From the NCBI GenBank assembly GCA_012932865.1, contig SAXG01000083.1, positions 62,001 to 126,000 of the forward strand: DNA of 64,000 nucleotides. Direction: 5' to 3'. Position numbers and translations under genes: made by a program. Origin of the DNA: Amylostereum areolatum (lineage: Eukaryota > Basidiomycota > Agaricomycetes > Russulales > Stereaceae). Shown piece by piece: positions 40,100 through 53,023 of this stretch (positions are counted from its first letter, which is position 1; the number at the start of each line of letters is the position of its first letter). Below the pieces are notes generated by a model. It searched no databases. It was not told the DNA's origin and was given only the letters and a program-made list of their open reading frames with translations.

Positions 40100-41359
40100 T
40101 CACTCGATATACATCTCCTTGTCGTTGCCGCCGTCGTCCCACATGCTGGTACTACCATTGTTGCCCATGTCTTCAACACCAAACGAATCGAAAGGACCAG
40201 GACTAAAGATATCGTGGGGGAAATGGTCTACATCGGAGGTGAAGTCGGTGGGAATAAGCGTGCGAAGAGCTCGCGGCGCCTCGGTGGTTGAGATGATGGC
40301 CGGAGACGGTACCTGTGAAACAGTAAAGACATGTATACGGACTGGACTTTGGCAAGAATTGCTCACCGACTGGATTGCAGACTCTACATTGGCTAGCAAC
40401 GTCCTCCAAATTTGCATCACGTCAGCGAGAACTTTGTCGCGACAATGTTCGCAACGAACGCCCGCCTTCTCCTTGGGGAACTCAAAGCGATCGATGGAAG
40501 GATGCATCTGCAAGGATTTCGCCAGCGCTTCCATGATTGCCCATAGCTGCACTCTACCCCACCATTTCGGGGTGTCAGGATTGCTCTGGAGCCAGTCGGG
40601 ATGAGGGGCGATGCAAAAGATGCAATAGCCGCCACGCGGCGGATCTGTGAAAACAAGACCGCGGACGGTGTGCAACGAGTCCGGGGACAACACTGCGCGT
40701 CGAGCAAGCTCTCCACACTTGACGTGATACCGGACAAGGGCCTGATGGTTTGGGCGTGATAGCAGGAAGGGGTGCGAATGAAGTCGGTATAGAGGGAGTT
40801 GTAGCACGCGCTGCGACGCCAGATGAGCAAGGTTACCCACACCGAAATCCATGGCGATATGGAAGGCGAGGACAGCATCACAAGCGATGAACGCCTCGAG
40901 CGCGCGCAGCCCGGCATCCTCCAGTTTGGACACTCTGTACTCCCGATGAAACTGCAGGGCGGAGATGATGTCTTTTGGTGGGGATAGGATGGGGATGGGG
41001 GTTTTGGGATGGATATACTGAAGAGCGAGTCTGACGACCTCCGCATCTTCGGGGATGGGGATGACGGGTAGTCCGTCGATGAATTCGAGTCCTCCCGCAG
41101 TGGAAGGCCTGAGCGCGAGACAGAGGTCTCCGAGGCGATCACTGGCGAGCTTGATGACGTCTCTGTGACAGTAGAAGAGTACGTTATCCCCCGTTTTGAT
41201 GATCGTGTCGGTAGGGAAGGAGGTAGACCGTGAGGAAGAGTCGAATGGAGCCGATGCGACTTGCATATTTTCGAGCCCGGAGTGAGACATGATCGAAAGA
41301 CGTTGGGGAGTACGTGTAGAGATGGATATGGGAGGTGTGAGAGTGGTTGAAAGAGCCAT
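40100..41359 (-). CDS. BTB/POZ-domain protein
   Basis: A 419-codon frame that still includes a 54-nt in-frame intron at 40313-40366 (GTGAGC...TTTCACAG), leaving 401 aa. The BTB fold is at about residues 47-160 (IIKTGDNVLFYCHRDVIKLA, EVVRLALQYIHP, LQFHREYRVSKLEDAGLRAL). The C-terminal half has paired cysteines (YCIFCIAPHPDW, CEHCRDKV). Such BTB proteins form a large family in mushrooms and may act as Cullin-3 adaptors; that is family knowledge, not shown here. ATGs lie at 41359 and 24 codons downstream; the first is used. Confidence 0.8.
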   Translation of the reverse strand: MALSTTLTPPISISTRTPQRLSIMSHSGLENMQVASAPFDSSSRSTSFPTDTIIKTGDNVLFYCHRDVIKLASDRLGDLCLALRPSTAGGLEFIDGLPVIPIPEDAEVVRLALQYIHPKTPIPILSPPKDIISALQFHREYRVSKLEDAGLRALEAFIACDAVLAFHIAMDFGVGNLAHLASQRVLQLPLYRLHSHPFLLSRPNHQALVRYHVKCGELARRAVLSPDSLHTVRGLVFTDPPRGGYCIFCIAPHPDWLQSNPDTPKWWGRVQLWAIMEALAKSLQMHPSIDRFEFPKEKAGVRCEHCRDKVLADVMQIWRTLLANVESAIQSVSNSCQSPVRIHVFTVSQVPSPAIISTTEAPRALRTLIPTDFTSDVDHFPHDIFSPGPFDSFGVEDMGNNGSTSMWDDGGNDKEMYIE

Positions 41360-42044
41360 CGATGGCCCTTTGTAGCCTAGATAATATCGGCCCTTGAGCT
41401 TGCGCAGGCGAGGTGTGACTCCTAAGGCCTAAGGCCTAAGTGCCTAAGCGCTCAAGCTATCGCTACTTTCAGCTGATAGTTCGGTCAGTTATAGTTCGGT
41501 CAGTTCCTTGGGGGTTCAACGTTCATGCATCATGCATGGAAAGTCAGTGACGAGCCCAGGCCCCAAAGAACACCGAGGTCCGCGACTTGGGGCGTCGACA
41601 GGAGCAAAGTTCACATTAGCTCTTGTCGCTCAACAACTGACCTGGGATATCTGCAATGAGATACCTGGGGATCGCCGTTGGTAAAAATAAGTAGGTTTTA
41701 GGTCAAGCGGCCGCGAAGAGGAGGAATGACCTGGGAATGACGATTCGAGCGCGATCTGTGGTCGCAGGCACGTGTGGCTAGTCTACTCCCACTGATGCGC
41801 TTGTCGAGAGGTCGGGGGAGTTCAGTATGTTCCGAACGAAGGGCCTTGTCAGTGTCGTGCCGAGGAGCGCCGAGCATGCAAGTAAATGTGAATAATCTAA
41901 ATTAGTACTTACAATAACTGTCGTCTCTCCCTCGTTGTTCCCTCGCATCCTCCTTCATCGTGCCCCTTCTCATTTTCGTCACCTTTCTGGAAGGCTTCGG
42001 TTGATTTTGATAGCCGAAAAACACGCACAGAACGGGACTAGAGG

Positions 42045-42212
42045 ATGGACGCATTTCTCCAGTTCATTCAGAAGAAAGAACGGTCTGTTTCCAATTCCTC
42101 GAAAAGCTCTCCCTTCTATGCGAACCGGGCGAACTACGCAACTCCTAAGCTTCTCATCTACTACCCACGTTTGGTGGACCAGGGAACCTGGGGGAGGGAC
42201 GGGCGATCGTGA
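42045..42212 (+). CDS. Possible 55-aa ORF
   Basis: MDAFLQFIQKKERSVSNSSK followed by a Tyr/Pro-containing tail ending GRDGRS. Composition is protein-like but there is no conserved motif or splice support. Confidence 0.2.
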   Translation: MDAFLQFIQKKERSVSNSSKSSPFYANRANYATPKLLIYYPRLVDQGTWGRDGRS

Positions 42213-43060
42213 CGAGGAACGGCCGGAAATGGAATCGGGTTTGCGATGATGCCCCAGTTACTGTAACATACTCTGTTTTTCTCTCGGTTTCTTCCACGCT
42301 AATTTCAACAACGGGTGCGGGCTTCCCTTCGCACATCGTCGATAGATATCAAAGCAATGCACGAGACTCGCAACTGCACCCGGTCCTGTCCTAAGTGCTC
42401 AATATTCAAGAGGCGCTAATGCATCAGTATACATCACCGCTACTGCCTCGAAACCTTTCCCCCGCCCTCCGATCTCTCCCCCCTTAGCCCTATACATGTA
42501 CGGTTAGATTCGGCCTCCAGGTGTGACACCGAGGCATACTGACCTCTATGCATCCTTCTCAGGCACCTCGTCCTCACCCACAAGCCCCTTTACTCCGCCT
42601 TCCAGCTCTTGAATGCGTGCGTTCTCTTTTTTCTTTATGGAGAAATACCGCCATCCGGAGCGCCCTGCTTCACCCGCGATCGGTGATCACCGGTCACCCC
42701 ATGGACCGCTTCGGATACCAGGCGCACCTGTGTCTCCCCGACGATACTTCGTGCGTAGTCGCGTTCGTGTGTGACCACTAGAAATCGCACTAGCTCCTGT
42801 TTTTGAGAGATTGAATCGATCGCGGCAGGGGCGGCTACATAACGGATAGACCGGCATTCGTCAAAATCAGGTATTGATCAGGTACCGCGGTGAGTCGCAC
42901 CTAGTCGCACGCATAAAGGAGACGCTTACAAAGCCACGCTTGCTTTGTCCCAGACGCCACTGAGCAGGACCTAGTGGCTTCATGCTTGGGTTTTTAAGGC
43001 AAAAGCGCCGCCAGAAATCTCCACCGCAATCCCCAGCATACGCAAATCATCAGCACATTC

Positions 43061-43453
43061 ATGACGCAGTCAGTCAGCCAACCCATCACGTACGCCCTTC
43101 CTAAGCCCTCAGGGCCCCAACCCTAGCGTACAACCGAGGCTCACATTCACCACAGGACCTCGTATCTGTCCGCCATCGAGGAAGTCACCGATCATCTCTC
43201 AAACCTCGTCATCGATGTGAGCCTTCGCGTTCGCCGAAGCGATATACAGCAGCTTCGCCTCTACCAGCAAGCGCTCGCCCACGTCGCCGTACTCCTTGTC
43301 CTGCTCCTCGCCATCTTGTTCGTCATGGGAAACATCTATATCACCTACCGAGTTATCTTGGGTGGATGTAGCATTATAGAGGCAGCCATCCTACTCGTGC
43401 TCTCCTACCTTGAACCGAATGATGACGTGAAGGAAAGGGAGACTCGAGGATGA
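43061..43453 (+). CDS. Small two-helix membrane protein, unknown
   Basis: Exon 1 (43061-43089, MTQSVSQPIT) joins across a 66-nt GTACGC...CCACAG intron to exon 2 (43156-43453), giving 108 aa. After an amphipathic stretch (TSYLSAIEEVTDHLSNLVID) come two hydrophobic helices (LALAHVAVLLVLL-type region and IIEAAILLVLSYL) and an acidic end (NDDVKERETRG). No family is recognised. Confidence 0.5.
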
Positions 43454-44012
43454 AGCGACTGCTTCCGATCGGGAGTCAAGACCAACTCGGCGATGCAGGC
43501 GGCGGGCGGACCGACGAGTAGAGATTCGAAACGGGTTACTACATAGTAACAGAGTACACGTGAATTTCAGCCCTTTCCTGTATTCCTTCTCCTTCATCTT
43601 GGAGTGTTGACAGCTTCAGCACCTCCTATCTGAGCACGTGCGCAGAGCTTCGGGGTACGGTTCATGGCCATGGCCGCCTCGTGCGAGCCGTAATTCCTCA
43701 TGATTAAGTCTAATTTTTCGTCAACCCGACCAGGTCCTCGGGTTGGAAAGGAGGAGACATACTCTCATATGGGATGTTGGGTGAGACGAGAGACCGTGCG
43801 CGCATCATCATGTAAGAGCAAAAAACGATGGTGAGAGGCAGAGCCCACTGCCCAGTGAGTGACGCAGATCGTCGTCGTCATCAGTATGACTCATTACCGG
43901 TCGACGCCGGACGCCTTACTTACATCAATTGCGACGCGTATGGATGAGTGACGCGCAAACCACGTGATCGCGCACCTCTGGAGCCGAGCTTGAAGCGGCG
44001 GCGAGGACGACG

Positions 44013-46821
44013 ATGTCACGACCATCTCCCGTCGCGGTTGAAAGCACACTCTTCCTTCTTAAGCTCCCCGCCTCGCTCTCCAAATCTGCTATCATCACTG
44101 GCGTCCTCATGGCCGATGCAGTGGCCAGGTCCGTTCAAGACCAGCTTGCCAACGCCAAGTACGAGATCTGTAAACTCGCTGGCGACAAGCAGAGCCTCGA
44201 GGCAGCCCTCAAAGCACGCGAGGTGGCGCACCAAGAATCCATCGATTATCTGGTCGAACGGCGCGAGGAAGCTATCTCTGAACTCTCATCCCGTGTTGAA
44301 GACAGGGAGGCAAAGTTGAAGGAGGCGGTCGACGAGTTGGGCAAGCTGCAGGGACCGCTACTGGAGGAGACGCAGCTGTTGGAAGCAAGAAGGTCTGGGC
44401 TAGAGGAGGAGCGGCGGCAGCTTATGGAGCAGAAGAAAAAGCTGGAGGAGGATGCATTGGTTCTAGACGGGAGGAGGAAAGCTTTGGACGAGGAAAGGGC
44501 GGCCTTGGATGAGCGACGGCGCCAACTCGAGGAAACATGGTCAAAGGAGACAACTGTGCCGCGACAGGACAGTGCAGACATGGAGGTGGACTTCACTTCG
44601 AATAGGCACGGGAAATCGAAAGCGCTGGAAAAGAACCAAGAAAGCGAACAGGCGATCAAAACCGAGCCCTCCGCGTCCACGTCTTTTGGATCGGCAATGT
44701 CAAGATTGGTCAAGTCGAAGATCTCAGCACCTCCGGGAGGACCAAGTACTGCTCGTGGATCGTCCATACCCTCGGTATTCATTCCTGATTTACCTTCTAG
44801 CCACTCATATTGACATTCCAGTCCAGTCCGTCGAAGGAACGCTCAAGGTCGAGAACCGGTCCGCGGTTCGTCTGCCATGACCCACTCGATACTCTCCCTT
44901 CCATCTAGAACAATTCACAACATAGGTACCTCCCATTTACGAAGCTAAAGTGTGCCGAACTCCAAACGTCCTTCCCTGTACGAATGTCAACGTCGATCAT
45001 GTAAGTAGGTGATCTGGTCTTACACCGCTATCCTAGCTCATTACAACAGGATGAAGTTATAGAAATCAGCAGCGACGAGGAAGAACCATCGAATGTCATC
45101 ATCATCGGTTCGTCACCAAGCCCCCCGGACCTACGGCGATTTCACAGTCCTCCACCTAACCTCATGAACCTGGATAACAAAACCCATCCCAGGCCAGAAT
45201 CCCCTTACCTACCTCAAGGTACGCGACATAGCAGACAATCCGTGCCGTTGGACGTGTCCTACCTTGGTCGAGTGCGTAAATCTCACTTGGAACCAAGATA
45301 ACACCTTCGCTAATTTACGAAATAGCGACAGTACCCTTCTCTGCATGCGGATGCCAATAATAAGGTCTGTGGTTTATAATCACTGGTTATTATCTCGACA
45401 TCCTGATGCCAATGAATCGACCAGCGGAAAACCATGTCCATGCATCGCTCTTCTCCGGATGCCTTGACGAAACGCCGAAAGCTCGACCCAATTCATTCTC
45501 CGAGCTCGCAGCGGATTCATTCCCCTCAGTCTAAACCTTTCATAGCCAAGGCAGAAAGCAGCGACCGTGCGACCTCGCCAGCGTCATGGAGGTCCTCGGT
45601 CAAACCCGTGTTCGCTTCTTCTTTTCCGCCGATCCCTTCCATCACCGCTCAGATACCCACAAGTCTCAAAGACCGTGTGGCATCATTCGAGTGCATAAAA
45701 GTCCCCGCATCTCCGTATATCCCTTCCCCAACGTCTCCCGACGTCGGCTGCTTCTCGTGTACGTACATTGGCGAAATAATCGGCGGGAGTCACCAAACGC
45801 TTGTGGCTAACATCAAACTGTGTCATCGAGCTTCGAAGCCAAGGCATCGTGGCATCTTCCCTCAGCGCTTCCAAAACCCGGGGCTTCCTTACGTGCAGGG
45901 CACGCCAGGAACAATTCTCGCGAGTCGGTTCGACGTCCTCGGGTTTACCAGTCTCTTCATCCGCGCGGAGCATCTTAGTAAAGCGGTCTGGCTTTATTTC
46001 GGGGAGTATGAGCTAGAGAAGAGCAAGACGGACCTCAGCGGGGATGAATTTCAACGCCTTCCGGTGAAGGTGCGTTTCAGCTTTCGTCTACCTGAACACA
46101 ACGTACTAAATTCTCTGCAGACGCGCAACCAATGGGCAAAAGCCATTCAGGGCGGCTCGCAGAGAGAGGGTCGCTGTTATACTGAAATGTGTGCGCGGAT
46201 TGCGCTCCGAAAACACAAGAAGGATACATCGGAAGCCGCGGTGAAGGCGGCTGCCGACACCCTGATTCTGACGAAGAAACGCTTGGTGAAGCGCCCATCC
46301 TACTTAATCGTCAGCACAGAAGATGTTTTAAAGGCAATGGATTGTTGAGACGAGGTACCAATCCTTCTGCCACTTGACACTAACCAGCCGTATACTCACT
46401 TCGCACACCACAGAAATTGAGCGTGATCATGCTGCGCCCCGTGTCTTTCGACGTTGACCTCCACGAACATTTGTGCTCACGAACCTCCGCCTCAAGCCCC
46501 TCTCAAACCCCCAAATCTACTCCCGAGCCCAAATCTAAGCATAAAGAGCGGGTGGCCGCCCGACGCGAGTCCGATGGTGCGTTGCGGATAGCTCTGAGTC
46601 AATTTGCCCAGTCTACTCCAATTCTCCACTAACTGGTTGCCTATGTGTCTACAGTCTATGCCTGTAACCCTTCCATGCCCGAGTCTACGCCCGAGATCAG
46701 ACGCAGTGCACGCCACCCAGTCGGCGTTCGGAAATCATACACGATTGAGGGCCCTGATATCGACGAAGACAATGATTCGACCTTCGAGGAATCCGATGAG
46801 CTAATCGACTACGAAGAGTAG
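44013..46821 (+). pseudogene. Coiled-coil/SIM/DUF6697 protein with in-frame stop
   Basis: Exon 1 (44013 on) encodes a long coiled coil (QSLEAALKAREVAHQESIDY, RRKALDEERAALDERRRQLE). A later exon (from about 45051) opens with DEVIEISSDEEEPSNVIIIG, which contains two SUMO-interacting-type hydrophobic cores beside acids. The exon at 45434 carries the DUF6697 domain (PTSLKDRVASFECIKVP, GGSHQTLVANIKL, AVWLYFGEYELEK, ARIALRKHKKD); a 51-nt intron lies at about 46070-46120 (GTGCGT...CTGCAG). The expected C-terminal part continues in the same frame as KLSVIMLRPVSFDVDLHEHL after an intron, but a TGA at 46346-46348 precedes it. A final exon ends at 46821. The TGA would remove the last part of the domain. 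Confidence 0.55.
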
Positions 46822-48572
46822 CTGAGGATGATATCCGTGTTTTCCACCGCACACACTCATACATACAGCATGTACAGTACTGCTTAATTTTTACGCCGCC
46901 CCGCCTTTCCTTCGCCCTACAAATGTCATTCCACGGCCCACCGCATAAGAGATAGAGATGGACTTACGACAGTACAACACTGCGGACAGCGGTGGTAAGA
47001 TGATAGGCCACACCTCTACTTCCGTGAGGCCGAATATTGCGAAAATGACGAGGGAAAGGATGGGATAGAGCCATTGTGAGAGATAAACGTCAAAGGGGAT
47101 CCAGCTCAACAGCAGACAAGGATACTGACGGTGCGTGTATGGGCGGTGACCAGCTCGTTGGAGGAGACAGCGGGTTGTATACACTTGCTACATTGTAACT
47201 ACAGACACTTGCACGTATGTAAACATTGTTTGTACAAGACCAATGGGCGTCGAGCTGGGGGTACACATTAGGGTAAGTACCTGGGGATAACGGAGGAGAG
47301 ATCATTGTACATACTTGGACGAGGACGTAACCTTCAATAAGCTGAGCCACGGGGGACGTGCGGTTACTCCGCTTCCAAGCTTCGCACAGCGTGCAGGTAG
47401 ATATGTCAAAAGTGTCAGTGATGATGATATCGTTGTACGTGTGGGCTTAGATGAACTGGGCCGTCAGATTTGCGGCGGTGGAGTACGTCGAGTTGGATGT
47501 GGGTTCGTAAAGGTAAGCAGAAAGACTGTCGTCGGTTTAGTACGGAAGGTGAGAGCCAGTCGAAGAAACGCGCGTCAAGAAGGGGCTATCGAAGGAAGAT
47601 GAGCGTGCTAGGAAAAGACAAGAAAAGAGATTGTACCCGATGCAACTTGAGCGGCACTCTGCGGGTGGTCTCTCTACTCTATGAGGGCCGTTTTCACGAA
47701 ATAATATTTCGTGCAGTTGTCACTTGCAAGATCACATAAAAAGAAGCATTTTCACTTGTCACTCGCCAGTTGCCAGTCTGCACTTTACACTCGTGCCTGA
47801 CTCGTGCCGGCGGCTGCGGCCGCTCGGAAGACCTCCGGAAAATCACGCCGCGATTCCGAGGTCATGTGACCACAACGCGTCTGACGCGTCTCAGTCGAAT
47901 ATACGCTCACTCAGAGCGATAGCAAGCTGATCTATACCCTTGCCTCGTGCATGGGTATATTTTTCCTTATTCTACACGAAACAACGTTGTAATGCACGGG
48001 AAAAACCCCAATTTTGCGATGTTAGACTCCTTTTTGACTATATGTGTAGCTTTTGAGATATGTTGGGAGTGATTTGGGCATTGTATGCAAGCAAATCATG
48101 AGGGATAGTATATTGGAGCATTTATGAGTAATATTGTATGAGTTTTGTGCCACTGATCATCCTGAGAGGACCGTATAACTTGAGTTTTATCAGAAGCGGA
48201 CTTAGTGGAGACGTATAAGGAAGGCCACGTGATCCCGGGAGTCGGGCACCGGCTAGTTCCGAGGCTGCGCCGCTGCTGCGGAAAGTGGAGTGTGAGGTGC
48301 GGCGACTGGAAAGTGACAACGGAATATACGTAATAGAAGTGCAACCTACCAAGTGATATCTGATGAGCGGGAATATTTAGCGATAAATAATGTCATACTA
48401 CTCTCTCTACGAACTTGAAGTCGGTACTCGGGAGTCGGTATGCCGCAGATTTCCATCCTTACCTCATCAACGTCAACATGCGAGACCCTATACTTACCTG
48501 TGATCAAGAACATAATTATCAGCGAGCATTCTATACATCCAGTCCTCCCGCCGACTTATAACGCACTTCCCA
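46822..48572. other. Unresolved region
   Basis: Minus-strand frames at 46891-47350 include a hydrophobic run (LYPILSLVIFAIFGLTE) and one plausible intron, but no family. 47500-48560 shows no supported gene. Confidence 0.25.
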
Positions 48573-49948
48573 ATGCCCACCGACGGCCGTAGATCCTCAT
48601 TCAGCTCGCGCAAACCCAGAGGGCATACTATCTCTCCCCGCGCGGATGACTACAGTTACAGCAAGACAAATGGTTCCCGCATCGGTCATGTCGACCACAG
48701 GCTAGACAAGCTGGGGCTCGACGACGACGTCTTTGGCCGTGCCAATGTGCGCACACGTCCTCGTACGCTGGAGACGCATGTGAAAGCAAATGGGAGGCAT
48801 AAAAACGTCATGGAAATGCCCGATCTCTGTCCGGATGAGTTGGACGACGGTGCGTGATATCGCCATACGGGGATGATCACGACAATGACCTAGTATCGTA
48901 AAGGAGAGTTCGAAAAGGACCTGGTTCCGCATACGACTCGACGGGTAACCTTTGCACATCTTTCTCACAGCGAGGAAAGCGCGGAAAGCGAGCAATCGCC
49001 AGAACCTCCCCGCAAAAAACAACGGAAGACAGACAAAGAACAAGTCCGTTGTGAGAAGGATCAGCATCTGCCCACAATCTTACGTGCGCCTCTTTTTCAT
49101 TCCCGGTTACATTCTCATGCCTCGCACTCACGCACGCGCTGCTCAGCGTCGTTACAACACCCCGACGGCCTCCGAAGAGGCGCCCGAATGCGTTTCAAGC
49201 CGCTAGCATGGTGGCGTAACGAGAAGGTTGTCTACGGGCGCTGCAACACTGGCACATCCTTTGTGCCCGTTATAAAGGAGATCGTGCGCGTACAAGAGGG
49301 GCCTCATTTACCTCTGGGCAAGGTGGGCAACTGCAAACGGAGCAAGGCTCACGAAGATCCTTTGGGTGCTTATAAGCCGGAGGAAAGATGGGACGAATGG
49401 ACGCCCCTAAGGGGTGTTGTGTTCGACTGGTATACGGGCAAGGAAGTGCAACGACGTGAGCAGAACAACGGTGTTTGGAAGGAGACAATGTCAGATCTTA
49501 CATTGCAGGCCTCACCTTCCCTTCTTCGCATACCCGTGTGCAACCTCGAGCCTCGGCGAACAACGAGTATCATTTCCAAGAACTATTTGGCGACGACGGG
49601 TTCATCGCGGCGGGACAACTTATAATCTCACCCAATGGCAAGAAACCCACCAAGACAACGAAGGACAACACATACGTGTGTTCGTATTTTCACGTATTTT
49701 TTAAATCTCATCTCCCGTAGGTTTTCTTTGTCGCCGAGGGCGCCGTTTCCTTTAAAGTTCATGAATCTTCGTACACTCTCTGCACCGGGGCATCGATCCT
49801 TGTTCCACGAGGAAACAGCTATTGCGTTGAGAACATTGCGGACCGCGACGCCTATAGTCGTTCATGTTGGCGGCGGAATGGGGAAGGACGACGGAGATGG
49901 AAGACGAAAGCAGGAGGCGACAAAGGGTCAAACGCGCTTTTATGGTGA
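48573..49948 (+). CDS. CENP-C/Mif2-type centromere protein
   Basis: Starts MPTDGRRSSFSSRKPRGHTI. After a 44-nt intron the second exon ends in a basic acidic-mixed region (SPEPPRKKQRKTDKEQV). Across the next intron lies the CENP-C motif (LRRGARMRFKPLAWWRNEKV). Two more introns lead into the Mif2 cupin domain (EYHFQELFGDDGFIAAGQLI, KTTKDNTY/VFFVAEGAVSFK, GASILVPRGNSYCVENIADR). CENP-C binds CENP-A nucleosomes through the motif, dimerises through the cupin and links to the kinetochore. The predicted protein is short for the family, and its end (SRSCWRRNGEG...) does not look like the usual final cupin strand, so the last exon may be mis-joined or altered. Confidence 0.85.
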
Positions 49949-52125
49949 CCGGAGGCGTGTTTGACACGAGGCACGCTGATTAAGCCGTGGGTCCTTGTAT
50001 GCTCCATGAACGAAGGGAGACCGGGATATAGGCGGGCTGGGTAGGGATGCAGTCGTGCCGTTCCGAAATTACGATGGAGCATGTACATGGGTGCAAGAAG
50101 ATTGGGTGGGAGCGCGAAAGCTGGCTGGTCTAGTTGCACCAATGAGTGAGGACCCCCCTGGAGGTACAGTTACGTATCGCGCAACGACCGACGAAGGAGA
50201 AAGAAAGTGGGAATTTGCACGCGTCGCTCGGCGGACTTGACTGTGAGGAGGGGCTGCAACTTGTGGGGTAGATCCGGGTATTGTAAGAACGTTGGAAGGA
50301 AGAGGACTGCCTCGCGGCCACTACTGACTGGGTGTGAATTGTGAGCACTTTCCATGACAGAAATGATAAGAACATACCAGTCCCGTCAGGAGCCCACTGC
50401 ATGGGATAAGGGATGGCAGCGAGAGGCCAGTCGAATGTGAAGTCGGAGGATGCATTAGGATAGAAGTGGGTCGACGGGGATGCTCATGTCGGCAAGAATC
50501 GCGAGGCAGGCAAGTGGGTAGAAAGACGTAGCAGGTTGTGGGTCTGGTCCTGGTTGTCCCGACTCTCGATAGGAATCGTCGCGACCTTCTTGAGGAGGAT
50601 GCGTGAGCATAGCGACCGCTGGAGCAAATTATGATGGTGTATGGCTGCTAAGTCGGGTGTTCACCTTTTCCTCCGCCCTCTCGATGTTGAGGGTGCCTTT
50701 AAAGTTTTCATGAACGTACGGCAAACGCATGATAATATCTTGTGTCCGTCTGCTTCGTCTCATGATAGAATACACACTCGGCAATCTCTGTGTCGACGCA
50801 CCGTCGATACGAACGTCAAATTCGCCCTTCGTGAGCAGCGTGAGTCGCTGGAATCGGATCGTATTGCTGAGTAGTTCTCTGGGAAGTTGGCGGATATATT
50901 GATCCATGTGCACATGATTGCGAACACGATAAAGAGTGGGAGGCGAGGAAACATGAGGCTGTCATCATGGAGGTCAATGTGAGTGTCGGTCGTGACCTGT
51001 CGGGAGGCCCCGACGGGAATGAGATGGCGGGTCGGGAGGTCCCGATGCGTCATGGCACGTCATGTTGATTCGAGAAAAATCGAACGGAAGAACTCTACGT
51101 GGATCGAGATGAGTGGAGCTTAAGAATATCTCGTGACGACCATCATCGGGCCGACTGCCGCCGGCACCGGCAGTGAGCGTCGAAATTTGAACGCTGAACG
51201 ATGTTACTTACTTATGAACCTCACGCTTTCGCCTTGCCCAAGCCTTGCCACCCCTACCACAGGTTTCTTGCTCCACGCTGGATGTAAAAAAGAACAGGGG
51301 CGCGTTTCCAACCCGGACGACTGGCTTTTCTCGGACTCGCTGCGAACTCACGGACTCTAGCAATGAGTCAACCCATTCACGACCGGTTCCAATATACAGG
51401 GTTGAGGTGTGTTTCACTCGCAGGATTCGGGTGTACCTGTTTCCGGAATTCGACGCTATCATTGTGCGACCTTCACCACCGTTGGCGTAAAAACACTTTG
51501 CGGCAAGCACCAATATATGGGACCATTGCAACGCGCTCGTTTGCTCGTGTATCGGCCAGTTTTTCTATGATGCAGTGATATCACGGAGGACTCACCCTGT
51601 CTGCTCTTATAGGTCGCCCCGTGGTGGGTTCACCATTCACGAGCAGTGAGCATGCAACAAGCACCGTCGCACCGTACGACGCACAATCGGATGGCCATGT
51701 CGCGTATAGCGCATGGATGCATTCTTGCGCCTAAGAGAGTGTCGAAGATGGAGTTTGGGGCTGCCACAGATATGTGGCTGTCATTAGGTAAGTATTGTTT
51801 GGTCTTTCTTTCTTATCTTTGAGTATCGGACTATAGGCTCTTCCTCCCCGGTCCACCTCAAGATCCTTTACGCTGGCAGCGTTACAACCAATGCTTCTTA
51901 CAAGTATGTCGCTCTCAATGCCCCTCAGCCAACGCCTGAAGAATTGTCGCGGTGAATGCTTGGTTGCCATCCTCAAAACCGGACCTACCAACCTCCTCGA
52001 AGCTTCGGTCGGTACCATATCTCTATCGATATTTACAACACTTATCGACCTCCCTCCCGGTAATCTGGTCGTCACACTACGAGGGATATCAAGGGATATA
52101 CCTGCAGAGCGGCAGTATAGGGAAG
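49949..52125. other. Unresolved region with weak minus-strand frames
   Basis: A minus-strand series around 50460-50100 (NASSDFTFDWPLAAIPYPMQ then SPLPSNVLTIPGSTPQVAAP across an intron) is protein-like, and open frames continue toward 49852. Another frame lies at 51208-51531. Both strands are open at 51731-52125, next to the solo LTR. No domain is recognised. Confidence 0.25.
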
Positions 52126-52663
52126 TGTTACAACTTGTCCAAGGTACTTCATTTTCCATTGCCTTATTAGGAAGGACGTCGCTAAACGACGGATTACGAC
52201 TGTGCCCCAGTTCGTAACCGTCTCAACGACGCGACAACGACAGTGCCACAGATCGTCACCGTCCCGACGACAGTGCCACAGATCGTCACCGTCTCAACGG
52301 CACAGCCGCGATGGTGCCACAGTCTCATCCCCGTAGATACTTGATGCGACCGTCGCTCAATGTACATATATTTACTCGACCTCCTTTCTTATAAAAGGAG
52401 GCTCATCGAACGAGCCATTCCTCAGCTCGTTCTCTTTGTAAATACAGGACTGTTCTAACTAAAGAACCTCCTCTTAAAGTCTACTAAAGAGAATCCAAAC
52501 TAAAGTCGAAAGCTCACCTAAGTATTCCGTGAATACTTACTGCTTCGCTTATCGACTCTAACCTTCGCGCAACCGAGACGTCTGGATCACCTGATCTCAC
52601 CTCTCACACGTAAGAGTACTGTAGCCTGAGCCGCTTGTCACGTGATAAGGACCGTCCTTAACA
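52126..52663 (+). mobile_element. Solo LTR of the gypsy family
   Basis: 538 bp starting TGTTACAAC and ending CCTTAACA, in opposite orientation to the full element. TSD GGAAG lies at 52121-52125 and 52664-52668. It is related along its whole length to the gypsy LTRs but visibly diverged in the middle (about 52455-52580), so it is older than the full element. It was left by recombination between the LTRs of a lost copy. Confidence 0.9.
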
Positions 52664-53023
52664 GGAAGGTGATGGAGGTATCAATGGCGAGAACGGTGGC
52701 GTAGAGGTTCTCCGCTGCTATAATGACAATCACGGTGACATAGGGAGGGATAGTATCGGACGACATCCAAGGTGAATCATCCGTGTTTTATCACCCCTCT
52801 TACCTCTTACGTTGTCTCACAAGCTTATTGTAATTTGCATAAGGAGCCGCAATCCACCTGGCTACCGCGAGGTTAAACATGGGTTTAGTGGGTATGTTGG
52901 CATCGGAATGGGGACGCCTACAAGGACCCACATCTGAGTCAGCATCCTCATGACCGGCACTTTCCTTAGAGGCGCCATCTGTTCAAACTATACTGCCGTC
53001 CCTTATCCCTTACCTTTGTGTAC

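Noticed and set aside
46891..47350. Possible STE3-type pheromone receptor fragment
   Set aside because: A hydrophobic run with a vague resemblance only; no seven-helix pattern or conserved residues.
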